Shown: positions 7,757 to 15,459 of the stretch, in pieces
How positions within the stretch are numbered: position 1 is the first letter of the stretch
How the letters are laid out: every line of letters begins with the position of its first letter
NCBI GenBank assembly: GCA_013002205.1
Contig: JABDKN010000288.1
Coordinates: forward strand, 1-50,754
Direction of reading: 5' to 3'
DNA from: Granulosicoccus sp.
Lineage (GTDB): Bacteria; Pseudomonadota; Gammaproteobacteria; Granulosicoccales; Granulosicoccaceae
DNA length: 50,754 bases
Made by a program: the position numbers and the translations under genes
Notes under the pieces: model-generated
What the model was told of the DNA's origin: nothing
Databases searched by the model: none
Seen by the model: the letters and a program-made list of their open reading frames with translations, nothing else

Positions 7757-9200
7757 GCGGTACGTCCTCACAGGCCAGCAGTGACTGGTAGTCGGCCTGT
7801 TCCCGGTCACTGCCATAGATCGAGAGTTGCCGTTGCAGATGGGCCAGATGCCTCAAGTGGATCAACTTCTGGTACTGCGTGGCCAGTCGTTCCAGTGCCA
7901 GTCGTTCCAGTGCCATGGCATCATGGCGTTCCTGCGCGGTGATCAGTTTCCGGTATGCCGGCAGGTTTTCGATTGAGGATGAGACCCTGAGTAACTCGCC
8001 ACTACTGGCCATGGACTGATAGGCCCCGGTATAGGGGCCCAGCAGGGCTGGCCACCGAGTGCTCAGGTAGCTCTGCAGCTCATATTGCAGTTGCAGTATG
8101 TCCTCCGCGAGTAACGCGTGATCGCCGGCCAGTTCGCTTATCTGGTTTTCCGTCTCTTTCAGCTTACTTCTGATGGTCCTGAGCGCTGCATCATCCAGCG
8201 TAATGTCGTAGCGCTTGGCGATATCCCGATACAAGCGTGCATAGTCATTGTTGGGAAGGCTTTTCGGGGCAGGCAGCCAGCGCAGGAACCACGGCTGCCA
8301 TTGCGTCAGGTAGTCTTCACTGGTGGAGCGTGACAGATCCGTGCTGAACGCCTGTTCAAGCGTGAACAGATGGGCTTCGCGCAGGCTGGTAATGCCGTCG
8401 CCATCGACATCTGCACTGCGTCCGATAATCTCTCCGGAGCGTTCGTATCCAGACAGGGCTGCGAAAAAGTAGGTGCTGTAGTCGCGATAATCATCGGTGT
8501 CGATACTGGCACTGCAACCTTCTGCCAGGCGATAGGGTGACTCCGCAGTGAAACCACAGCGTGGTGCCTCACTCAGCGCCATACCCTGGGCGGGGTTCTC
8601 GTAAGCCAGGCGATGGAATCCACCGGAATAGCACTGGGTGAATACGAAACGAAAAGTGCCTGAACGTGGCTTCAGCAGTGCATGCAGCTCACCCGCACTC
8701 ATGCTCGTGTCGTCCCACAGACTCATGGTGACCTGGTCCGGCGTGGCGACAGACTGACTGCCGTGACCGTTGTAGACCATCAGCAGGTCATCATCGGTCG
8801 CGCGTTCGAAGAGGTCACGCAGCTGCGGTTCAAGCTCTTCACGACGGGTGCTGCCTGCCAGGTCAGGCACATCGTTCTCGCGATAGCGCCGGTTCTCCAG
8901 CACCCGGTCACCGAACACCCGGGCCATTGCTTCCAACGGTGTGGGCGGCTCTTCTGTTGCCACGACGTAGTGCACATCCGGACCGGTCTCCTGCCCATCA
9001 GTGAAGTAGGTAGTGACATTCATTCCCTGGCGCTTCAGCACGCCCTGCGCCCATTTGACGTTGAGCTCGATCTGACCCTGCGAGGCGTGAACATCGGGCC
9101 CGCCACCCACCAGTATCGCGTCGGCGCCGTTACCCTCTGCGCTGGCAAGCAGGATCAGGCTACCGCCCAGCAGTAAATGTATGACAGGTACCGGTCTCAA
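7746..9200 (-). CDS. secreted caspase-fold (clan CD, C13/C14-like) cysteine peptidase with EF-hand-like loop
   Basis: Predicted exported protease-like protein of 484 residues. The chosen start is a TTG that overlaps the stop of the upstream membrane-protein gene (TTGA) with GGGAGA just ahead; it gives a short basic start and hydrophobic signal ending near residue 23. A much longer open frame exists but its first 132 residues only shadow the upstream gene. The catalytic dyad of clan CD is visible: YNGHGS with His146 and FTQCYSGG with Cys190, each after a hydrophobic strand. A near-canonical EF-hand loop DVDGDGITSLRE spans 264-275. The last ~170 residues are helical and probably coiled coil, with a LERLA-LERLA duplication. 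Substrate unknown. Activity is inferred from motifs only. Confidence 0.8.
   Translation of the reverse strand: MRPVPVIHLLLGGSLILLASAEGNGADAILVGGGPDVHASQGQIELNVKWAQGVLKRQGMNVTTYFTDGQETGPDVHYVVATEEPPTPLEAMARVFGDRVLENRRYRENDVPDLAGSTRREELEPQLRDLFERATDDDLLMVYNGHGSQSVATPDQVTMSLWDDTSMSAGELHALLKPRSGTFRFVFTQCYSGGFHRLAYENPAQGMALSEAPRCGFTAESPYRLAEGCSASIDTDDYRDYSTYFFAALSGYERSGEIIGRSADVDGDGITSLREAHLFTLEQAFSTDLSRSTSEDYLTQWQPWFLRWLPAPKSLPNNDYARLYRDIAKRYDITLDDAALRTIRSKLKETENQISELAGDHALLAEDILQLQYELQSYLSTRWPALLGPYTGAYQSMASSGELLRVSSSIENLPAYRKLITAQERHDAMALERLALERLATQYQKLIHLRHLAHLQRQLSIYGSDREQADYQSLLACEDVPLTR
7883..7912. repeat. perfect 15-base tandem duplication inside the peptidase gene
   Basis: ccagtcgttccagtg occurs twice in immediate succession. 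It is in frame and encodes a repeated LERLA in the C-terminal helical region, so it lengthens the helix without breaking the gene. Confidence 0.9.
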
Positions 9201-9640
9201 CGCAGTCTCCCGCGACTGGCGCTGCCTGCCATCAGGTCCACCAGACGATGCACGATGGCCAGTACAACGCCCGTCAGTACCAGGGTGGGCAGGGCATTGG
9301 CTGCCTGCGTAAAGAAATATAAGGCAAGTGCGGCACCAGTGACCGGCATCAGGATGCCTGCCAGCCACCAGGTGATCCGGTAGCGTGAGAGCAGGAGATA
9401 GTCGATCACGGCAACCAGGCCCACAGGCAGTGCGATGATCAGGCTCTGGCGGTAACCATCCAGGAAATGCTGGAGCAGCAGGCTTTTCGGTATCTGTGAC
9501 CATGCATCCAGCTGCCAGCCTTCTCCTCCCAGGTGAGACAGCACGGTGGCGCTTCCCACAAAGGCAGGCCAGGCAAGGCCTGAAATGACAATCCACAACA
9601 CCAGCAGATACACAAGGCCGGATCTTTTTTTTGCCATCAT
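9197..9640 (-). CDS. small integral membrane protein coupled to the caspase-like peptidase
   Basis: Hydrophobic protein of 147 residues that I do not recognise. Four probable membrane segments can be seen: about 9-30, 65-85 (LIIALPVGLVAVIDYLLL), 91-110 and 115-135, with short basic loops and a basic C-terminus. The start is one of two adjacent ATGs. Its stop codon is shared with the TTG start of the downstream peptidase gene, which strongly suggests one transcript and coupled translation. It could anchor, export or sense for the peptidase; nothing in the sequence decides between these. Confidence 0.8.
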   Translation of the reverse strand: MMAKKRSGLVYLLVLWIVISGLAWPAFVGSATVLSHLGGEGWQLDAWSQIPKSLLLQHFLDGYRQSLIIALPVGLVAVIDYLLLSRYRITWWLAGILMPVTGAALALYFFTQAANALPTLVLTGVVLAIVHRLVDLMAGSASRGRLR

Positions 9641-9988
9641 CGTGCGAAACCCTCCCTGGTACCGTGGAAATGTGTGTTAAGACCCGGAAATGTCATTAGT
9701 CCGTTCTATGTCATCGATCTTCGTCGAGCGCCTGCCCGCTGTCCGGGCGAATCCCGTGACGCAGGTGCACGACCCCTTGGAGATGTTTCCGTAGCCAGTG
9801 GCGTGCCAATCCGGCACTGCGTGCGGATGTCAGTACCCGGCCCGGGCCAGGCACCGGCAGCTACGCTGTCTTTTCCCGGGTGATCGATGCCAGGGCTGAC
9901 GAGTTATCAGGACAAGGGGCCCTGAGTGGATACCATGGGCTTTCTGCGCAGCGTGCGAACCGTGTTATCGGCGATCCGGGGCACGAAT
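9641..9988. other. 348-base intergenic region without a recognisable gene
   Basis: This stretch lies upstream of the membrane-protein/peptidase pair and downstream of the phosphate acetyltransferase gene. Short open frames exist but have no ribosome site, composition or motif that supports them. It presumably holds the promoter of the membrane-protein/peptidase unit; I see no clear operator or terminator. Confidence 0.5.
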
Positions 9989-10987
9989 TCAGTGAATGCT
10001 GCGTACCTGCGCAGCGCTGACTGCGATGATGTTCACAATATCGTCTGCGCTGCAGCCACGGCTCAAGTCGTTGACCGGTTTGGCCAGTCCCTGGAGGATC
10101 GGTCCAATTGCCTGCGCACCACCGAAGCGCTCGATCAGCTTGTAGCCGATATTGCCAGCATCGAGATCAGGGAAAATCAATACGTTACACGGGTTAGTCC
10201 CAGCTTGCTCAGGCGCCTTGCGGGCGAGCAGTTCAGGCAGCACCGCTGCATCGAGCTGCACTTCGCCGACGATGCGCCAGGTATCCCGCATACGCCGTGC
10301 CAGGGCGGTGGCCTGGCTGACTTTGGTGACCGCCGCGTGCCGCGCGCTGCCGCTGGTTGAGAAGGACAGCATGGCAATTTCCGGTGTGATGCCCGCAAGC
10401 TGCATGGCGCTTTCGCCAGTGGCCACGGCTATGGCCGCCAGTTGTTCGGCATCAGGGTCGATCACCAGAGCGCAGTCACCAATCAGCATCACATCCTGCA
10501 CCGGGTGTTCCGGCTTGAGCAGCATGATGAAGCAACTGGACACCATCTTTTCACCGGCTCTCGGCCCGATATAACGCATGGCGTTACGAACTACCTCTGC
10601 CGTCGAGGTGATGGCTCCGGCGACACAGGCATCTGCATCACCCTCGCTGACCATCATGCAGCCAAAGGTAAGCAGGTCGTGAAGTGCCTGGTCAGCTTTT
10701 TCAGCAGTCATGCCTCGATCCTTGCGCTTTTTGACCAGTGAGGCGATGTATCTGTCGCGATGAGGCCAGGATTCAGGCTCGACGATCTGCAAACCATCCA
10801 CAGACAGGTCGAGTTCGCTGGCCAGTGCCCGTATATCGGTCTCCACACCCAGCAGCACGGGATCTGCTATCCGGCGTAATCGCACTTCTATGGCGGCTGC
10901 CAGTATCCGTGGATCAGTTGCCTCGGGAAGGACCACGCGACGGGTTGTAGCCCTGGCGGCATCCAGCACTCGTTCGAAAGCGGACAT
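9989..10987 (-). CDS. pta: phosphate acetyltransferase (single-domain PTA_PTB type)
   Basis: Cytoplasmic enzyme of 332 residues that interconverts acetyl-CoA plus phosphate and acetyl phosphate plus CoA. The N-terminal RRVVLPEATDPRIL, the central DCALVIDPDAEQLAAIA and the C-terminal FPDLDAGNIGYKL, QAIGPILQGL and KPVNDLSRGCS are diagnostic of Pta rather than phosphotransbutyrylase. The length fits the short form without the N-terminal regulatory domain of E. coli Pta. No acetate kinase gene lies beside it, which is unusual; ackA must be elsewhere or the enzyme works with another acetyl-phosphate source. It is divergent from the HTH regulator gene at 11110. Confidence 0.93.
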   Translation of the reverse strand: MSAFERVLDAARATTRRVVLPEATDPRILAAAIEVRLRRIADPVLLGVETDIRALASELDLSVDGLQIVEPESWPHRDRYIASLVKKRKDRGMTAEKADQALHDLLTFGCMMVSEGDADACVAGAITSTAEVVRNAMRYIGPRAGEKMVSSCFIMLLKPEHPVQDVMLIGDCALVIDPDAEQLAAIAVATGESAMQLAGITPEIAMLSFSTSGSARHAAVTKVSQATALARRMRDTWRIVGEVQLDAAVLPELLARKAPEQAGTNPCNVLIFPDLDAGNIGYKLIERFGGAQAIGPILQGLAKPVNDLSRGCSADDIVNIIAVSAAQVRSIH

Positions 10988-11040
10988 AGTTCGGGGCTCT
11001 GCGATGGGTGCCTGATTCTAAGGCAAACCGACACAGAGTT

Positions 11041-11060
11041 CCTGATCAGCCCGGATCAGG
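11041..11060. promoter_or_regulatory. inverted repeat in the divergent pta/regulator region
   Basis: cctgatc and gatcagg form perfect seven-base arms around a six-base spacer, 50 bases before the regulator ATG and 53 before the pta start. Position and symmetry suit an operator, perhaps for autoregulation by the adjacent HTH protein. No binding data can be seen from sequence. Confidence 0.4.
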
Positions 11061-11109
11061 ACAGGTTCAACCAGAAACTCCGCCTCTCTTTGCAGGTAAG
11101 CTTCACCTC

Positions 11110-11994
11110 ATGACGGCAATCGACGAACCCTATCTGACGACCCGTGAGCTGGCCGAGCTGTTACGAATCAAGGAGCGCAAGGTTTACGACATGGCCACGA
11201 ACGGGGAGGTCCCCTGCGTCCGCGTGGTGGGCAAATTGCTGTTCCCACGCGATGAGATCCGGCGCTGGATCGATGCGTCGCGCTCGGGTCCTGTGTCCCC
11301 TGGCCAGCGGGTACTGCCTTGTACTGTCCTGGGCAGTCATGACCCGTTACTGGACTGGGCCCTGCGGGAATCCGGAAGTACGCTGGCCGCCTTCATGGAC
11401 GGCAGTGTTGATGGACTGCACCGGCTGGCCAGGGGTGAAGGTGTGGCCTGCGGTACGCACATTCATGAGAGCGATGGCTGGAACGTGGGGACGGTACAGA
11501 ACCAGTTCGACAACAAGCCGGTGGTCCTGGTCGAGTTTGCCAGGCGTTCCCGGGGACTGATTGTCGCTGCAGAGAATCCACTGGGCCTGACGAGTATGTC
11601 AAGCATTGCAGGACACCGGGTGGCGCGCCGGCAGCAGGGCGCTGCCAGCCAGCAACTGTTCGAGTATTTGCAGCGCGAGGCCGGCGTGGCCCCGGATTCG
11701 CTACAGTCCGTGACCGACCTTGCGCGCACGGAAGATGAACTGGGTATGCAGGTATTCGACGGCCGGGCCGACCTTGCATTCGGTCTCGCCTCAGTGGCGA
11801 CTCGCCTGAGGCTGGGGTTCGTGCCGCAACTGGAAGAGCGCTTCGATCTGTTGGTCTGGCGGCAGTCCTGGTTCGAGCCGCCGATGCAGAAATTGCTGCA
11901 GTTCATGGCCGGGGATGCGTTCGCGGCCAAGGCGAAAAGTCTCGGCGGTTACGATATTTCCGGGCAGGGTACCGTGCACTTCAACGCACCCTAG
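11110..11994 (+). CDS. excisionase-type HTH regulator fused to a PBP-like sensor domain
   Basis: Probable transcription regulator of 294 residues. Residues about 6-55 form a MerR/excisionase-like winged HTH (LTTRELAELLRIKERKVYDM, then GEVPCVRVVGKLLFPRDEIRRWI). The rest matches the periplasmic-binding-protein-like domain found in molybdate/tungstate-type regulators, opening with LGSHDPLLDWAL and including FDGRADLAFGLASVA. The start is the ATG after AGGTAAG; an upstream extension lacks support. The sensor would bind a small anion or molybdenum-cofactor-related ligand inside the cell. A tungstate-binding protein gene lies 2.4 kb downstream on the other strand, a suggestive but unproven target. 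Confidence 0.8.
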   Translation: MTAIDEPYLTTRELAELLRIKERKVYDMATNGEVPCVRVVGKLLFPRDEIRRWIDASRSGPVSPGQRVLPCTVLGSHDPLLDWALRESGSTLAAFMDGSVDGLHRLARGEGVACGTHIHESDGWNVGTVQNQFDNKPVVLVEFARRSRGLIVAAENPLGLTSMSSIAGHRVARRQQGAASQQLFEYLQREAGVAPDSLQSVTDLARTEDELGMQVFDGRADLAFGLASVATRLRLGFVPQLEERFDLLVWRQSWFEPPMQKLLQFMAGDAFAAKAKSLGGYDISGQGTVHFNAP

Positions 11995-12031
11995 AGTCTG
12001 CCATGTCTCGTGCACTGTCCGGGGCGTTGCG

Positions 12032-13339
12032 TCAGAAATCCCTGATGAAGCGGAGCATGAATACGGTGATATCCGGGAACAGTGTCTGCTCGTTCAACGA
12101 GCCGAACTTGCCGGCCGGCTCCGCGCCTGACTGCAGATAGTACTCCGCCGCAATACTCCAGCCGCTGCCCGCTTTCCGCCGGCCGTATTCCAGCCCGACT
12201 GTCAGGCCGGTCAACTCCCCCAGCCGATAGTCGGCAGAACCATACCGGGCACTGTCGCCCGCTGCAGGGCGATCGTTACCCACATAGAACGGAGTGTAGA
12301 AATCGGCGGCTGACTGTTGATACCAGCGCAGGTGTGGCTGCCAGTAACTGCCGCGTTCGGCAGGCAGGCGGAAACGGACGTCCAGCGTGTGGGAGCTGAT
12401 GCCCCAGTCATCGACCAGGAAGCGGTAGGAGCCATCCAGCACCTTGTCGTCTATGGCAGTCTTGTAGTGAGCATAGAGGCTGTGCTTGGTTCGCGAGTCA
12501 GGACGGTTTTCGTAGGCAATGGTCGGCAGGTCCGGCTGCTCGGCAATGTCGAACACCGGATCGCCGGTGAGGGGATCCACCACACTGATAAACTTGTACG
12601 GATCGGTCAGATAGCCGTCAGAATTGCTGAATGAGTAGTTGACCTGGAACAGACTGTGGCGGTTGATGATCTGGGTGACACCCAGTATCACATCGACTAC
12701 CTGCTTGTCGCTGCCTGATCCCTGTCGCAACTGCTCGCTGCCGGCAGCTTGCATGGCCGCGAAAGGGATGGGTTCACCTCCCACTGGTGAGCCCGTGTCC
12801 AGGCCCAGTGACAGCGCACCGGAAACAGTGGTGTTACCCTCGTTGACGTCCCGCGCGAGCCCGGCGCTGACACCCAGAGACCGGTAATCGTATTCCCGGG
12901 ACAGTGCCGTACCCAGCTCGAGTGTCAGGTCCCTGGCTACGGGACGCTCCCAGTTGGCGTTGATCGTTGCGCGAGTATCGCGAAACGTATCATCCAGCGG
13001 AGTCTGGTCGCTGCCCACCTGGTAGCGACCATTGCCCGAGGGTCGGGTAAATGTCTGCGCAAGTCGAGAACTGACAGCGCCGGTTGCCGAGGCACCTGTG
13101 AGCGTGTCCACCGTCAGTTTCAGGGACAGGAATTCATCGGTATCCAGAGCTTTCCTGGCACTGATGACAGGCTCCAGTGCGCGGACCCGATCGACTTCAC
13201 TGTAGAGGAGCAGTCCTGCGCTGGTCTGCCAGCCCTGCATGTCGGGTAACCATCCGGCGCTGGCCCCACCGCCAGCCAGCAGCGCCGCTGTGGCCAGTCC
13301 CAGCGAGCGCCTGAGCGGCGTGCATGCCGCTCGAGGCAC
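12032..13339 (-). CDS. DUF3570-type outer-membrane beta-barrel protein
   Basis: Outer-membrane protein of about 435 residues. The GTG at 13339 gives MPRAACTPLRR followed by a signal peptide ending at GGGASA; the frame is open further upstream but there it only shadows the DUF4266 gene, and the exact start is uncertain. Alternating hydrophobic strands run throughout and the protein ends in FMLRFIRDF, the terminal phenylalanine typical of barrels. The family has no established biochemical role. It follows the DUF4266 lipoprotein gene by ten bases and the thioredoxin gene upstream, a grouping known from other Proteobacteria, often with an ApbE flavin transferase that is absent here. Confidence 0.75.
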   Translation of the reverse strand: MPRAACTPLRRSLGLATAALLAGGGASAGWLPDMQGWQTSAGLLLYSEVDRVRALEPVISARKALDTDEFLSLKLTVDTLTGASATGAVSSRLAQTFTRPSGNGRYQVGSDQTPLDDTFRDTRATINANWERPVARDLTLELGTALSREYDYRSLGVSAGLARDVNEGNTTVSGALSLGLDTGSPVGGEPIPFAAMQAAGSEQLRQGSGSDKQVVDVILGVTQIINRHSLFQVNYSFSNSDGYLTDPYKFISVVDPLTGDPVFDIAEQPDLPTIAYENRPDSRTKHSLYAHYKTAIDDKVLDGSYRFLVDDWGISSHTLDVRFRLPAERGSYWQPHLRWYQQSAADFYTPFYVGNDRPAAGDSARYGSADYRLGELTGLTVGLEYGRRKAGSGWSIAAEYYLQSGAEPAGKFGSLNEQTLFPDITVFMLRFIRDF

Positions 13340-13349
13340 AGCGGATGAA

Positions 13350-13592
13350 TCAGTTACAGCCACAACCGCCGCCCCCGAAGCTGCGACCGCCACTGGATGC
13401 TTCCTTACTGAAATAGATGTGATCATCCATTGCCGAGGCGACAGGCTGGCTGTCCAGCGCCATTTCCGGTCTGGCCAGTGTGCCTCTTTCCCAGGGCTTG
13501 ACACCCAGGGAACTGCACCCGCTGAGCAGGATCGACAGAAGTCCTGCCAACAGGATCTTACCTGTGTGCCGGCTGTAGTCACCATGGATCAT
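13350..13592 (-). CDS. small DUF4266-type lipoprotein with Gly/Cys-rich tail
   Basis: Exported lipoprotein of 80 residues. A signal peptide ends in the lipobox LSGC with Cys26 as the lipidated residue. The mature part has GVKPWERGTLARPEM (30-44), DDHIYFSKEASSGG (56-69) and ends in GGGGCGCN, with Cys77 and Cys79 exposed at the very C-terminus. This matches the DUF4266 pattern as I know it. Function is unknown; a redox- or metal-active tail serviced by the TlpA-like protein next door is a reasonable inference. It sits between the thioredoxin and DUF3570 genes on the same strand. Confidence 0.8.
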   Translation of the reverse strand: MIHGDYSRHTGKILLAGLLSILLSGCSSLGVKPWERGTLARPEMALDSQPVASAMDDHIYFSKEASSGGRSFGGGGCGCN

Positions 13593-13623
13593 TGCAGATG
13601 ATCCCGAGTGCCCCAGGTTCCGG

Positions 13624-14082
13624 TCAGTTGTCCACATTGTCCTTGATCCATTGGCGGATGGCCTCCATGTCCTTCTTCCTGAAACCGACATGCTGGCCGA
13701 TCAACTCCCCGTTGCGGTCATGCAGGAAGGAGGTGGGCATGCCGGGGACATTGAAGGCTTCCGCCAGCATGCCAGACTGGTCGAAAACGATATCGAATGG
13801 CGTCTCGTAGTCACTCAGAAAGGCCTTGGCATCGGCCAGATTTTCATCGACGTTGATGGCCACGATGGCCAGTTTATCTGCATGGGTGTCTGCCAGCTCT
13901 GCCATGAAGGGGAAAGAGGCTCGACACGGTGTACACCAGGATGCCCAGAAGTCGACATAGACGATTTTTCCCTTGTAGTCGGCCAGGTCAAAGTTCTCGG
14001 CGTTCACCTGCTGTTGCGCACCGGCCTGGCCAGCCATGGCCATCAGCATCAGGATGGCTGCGATGTGTCTGGACACTGTCAT
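13624..14082 (-). CDS. periplasmic TlpA/ResA-like thioredoxin
   Basis: Secreted thiol-disulfide protein of 152 residues. The start is the ATG giving MTVSRHIAAILMLM, which opens a signal peptide cut near AGA (20-22). The thioredoxin fold has the redox motif WCTPC with Cys50 and Cys53, and the cis-proline region GMPTSF. ATP-independent reduction or oxidation of cysteines in the periplasm is expected. It is the first gene of a unit with the DUF4266 lipoprotein (31 bases downstream) and the DUF3570 barrel; the Cys-containing tail of that lipoprotein is its most obvious local partner. Confidence 0.88.
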   Translation of the reverse strand: MTVSRHIAAILMLMAMAGQAGAQQQVNAENFDLADYKGKIVYVDFWASWCTPCRASFPFMAELADTHADKLAIVAINVDENLADAKAFLSDYETPFDIVFDQSGMLAEAFNVPGMPTSFLHDRNGELIGQHVGFRKKDMEAIRQWIKDNVDN

Positions 14083-14116
14083 TGAATTCTCCGCATCTGA
14101 TCGACTGGATTGAAGC

Positions 14117-14362
14117 TCAGGCAATATCACCGGACCGGGGAGGGCGTTTCCTGCCATCGAGCATGGATCTGGCCAGGTTTTCCCGGTGCATGAGGCTCGC
14201 ATGAATTACGCCAGCGACGTGCACGACAACCATTACCAGTAGCAGTGTAGCGGCCATCTCGTGTACATTTTCTACCCATTGTTCGCCCCAGAAGGCATCC
14301 AGGGTATACATCCAGCCACTCAGTGCCGTCACGGCCATCACGCCGATCAGGCCCGGAATCAT
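14117..14362 (-). pseudogene. 3' fragment of a cytochrome b561 gene
   Basis: The frame from the ATG at 14362 encodes 81 residues that match only the C-terminal half of a bacterial di-heme cytochrome b561: two membrane helices, the segment [20 protein letters not shown] with a haem-ligand-type His, [11 protein letters not shown] with the second His, and the closing [15 protein letters not shown]. The first two helices and their haem ligands are missing; upstream sequence switches abruptly to the tungstate-binding protein gene, whose stop is ten bases away. The remnant itself has no stops or frameshifts. It could be a recent deletion product or a still-translated fragment. A complete homologue lies at 18370-19059. 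Confidence 0.75.
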
Positions 14363-14372
14363 CCTGACTGAT

Positions 14373-15230
14373 TCAGGGAGCCGTGGCGTTTGGGAAAAAC
14401 AACTGCTGCCCATCGATCCGGAACTCGGCAATTGCCCGCTGTCCCTCACTGCCGATGAGCCAGTCAATGAACTTCTGTGCCTCTTCGGCCTTGACATTGG
14501 CGTGCCTGGCGGGATTGACCTGGATGATGCCGTACTGGTTGAACAGTCGATCATCGCCTTCAACCAGAATGGCGTAGTTCGATTTGTTACCGAAGGCAAT
14601 CCAGGTCGCCCTGTCAGTCAGAACATAGGCGCTCATGCCCGTCGCTGCATTGAGTGTGGCGCCCATACCGGAGCCCGTCTCGCGGTACCAGTCACCCGAG
14701 GCAGCCTGAGCGTCGACGCCTGCCAGCGCCCAGAGGTTCAGTTCCGCCTTATGCGTACCGGAGTCGTCACCACGGGAAGCAAATGTTGACCTCGAATCTG
14801 CGATGCCCTGCATCGCCGTGACGATGTCCGAGCTGCCGGCAATGCCGGCTGGATCGGCAGTCGGGCCTGCCAGGATGAAATCGTTGTACATCACATCAAA
14901 ACGCTGGACGCCATGCCCGTCCGCCACGAACCGTTCCTCTGCCGCTCTGGCGTGGACCAGCAGAACATCCCCGTCCCCATTGGTGGCGTTCCTGATGGCC
15001 TGGCCGGTACCCACGGCCACGACCCGCACCTCGATGCCGGACGCTTCCGAGAAGCTCGGCAGAATTGCATCGAGCAGGCCGGAATTCTGCGTGGAGGTGG
15101 TGGACTGGACGATGATGAACGGCTCGTCCGCGCGGCTGGCTGACAGGCTGACGAGAGTGACCACGGTAGCGAGCAGAAGTGTCGCGAGTGCCTGGCGTGA
15201 AATTGTGAGCTTTTTGCGATTTATTTCCAT
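14373..15230 (-). CDS. tupA: tungstate/molybdate ABC transporter substrate-binding protein (TupA-like)
   Basis: Periplasmic anion-binding protein of 285 residues. The ATG giving [13 protein letters not shown] precedes a signal peptide cut near SRADE. The TupA signature is clear: [17 protein letters not shown], followed by [32 protein letters not shown] and [12 protein letters not shown], residues that hold the oxyanion. It would deliver tungstate (perhaps molybdate) to an importer, but no TupB permease or TupC ATPase gene is within the window, so it is an orphan. No strong ribosome site is visible. A ten-base inverted repeat lies 64 bases upstream. Confidence 0.9.
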   Translation of the reverse strand: MEINRKKLTISRQALATLLLATVVTLVSLSASRADEPFIIVQSTTSTQNSGLLDAILPSFSEASGIEVRVVAVGTGQAIRNATNGDGDVLLVHARAAEERFVADGHGVQRFDVMYNDFILAGPTADPAGIAGSSDIVTAMQGIADSRSTFASRGDDSGTHKAELNLWALAGVDAQAASGDWYRETGSGMGATLNAATGMSAYVLTDRATWIAFGNKSNYAILVEGDDRLFNQYGIIQVNPARHANVKAEEAQKFIDWLIGSEGQRAIAEFRIDGQQLFFPNATAP

Positions 15231-15293
15231 GCACAAGGAAAATAACACAACAAAAAAACATAAAACAACACTTCTGAGACGATCGGAGGGTAA

Positions 15294-15324
15294 TACCCCT
15301 GGTCTCGAGCTGAAACCAGGGGTA
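15294..15324. promoter_or_regulatory. perfect 10-base inverted repeat upstream of tupA
   Basis: tacccctggt and accaggggta flank an 11-base spacer, with no mismatch. It ends 64 bases before the tupA ATG, just upstream of a very AT-rich stretch that would suit a promoter on the minus strand. A repressor or activator operator is the natural reading; it could also form an RNA hairpin. Confidence 0.5.
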
Positions 15325-15459
15325 ACACTCACCATCAACCGATCCCGCGTTTACGCTGACTCATCTCAGGAACGGTACACACCGATTTCGCCAGGGAACT
15401 GTACTGGCTTGCGCGCACACCTTTCTCCAGCAGAACTCCGTGTCAGCTTGTACTGCGGC

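Noticed and set aside
9201-9596. N-terminal extension of the peptidase frame (132 residues)
   Set aside because: It overlaps the membrane-protein gene in another frame, is rich in Pro/Arg/Cys/His as shadow frames are, and would bury the signal peptide.
9674-9883. Short plus-strand frame in the 348-base gap before pta
   Set aside because: Biased composition and no start signal or resemblance to a protein family.
13340-13585. N-terminal extension of the DUF3570 frame
   Set aside because: It covers the DUF4266 lipoprotein gene in another frame and has no family resemblance.
14363-14599. Upstream continuation of the cytochrome b561 fragment frame
   Set aside because: It is a Ser/Pro/Arg-rich shadow of tupA with no helices, so the fragment does not extend into it.
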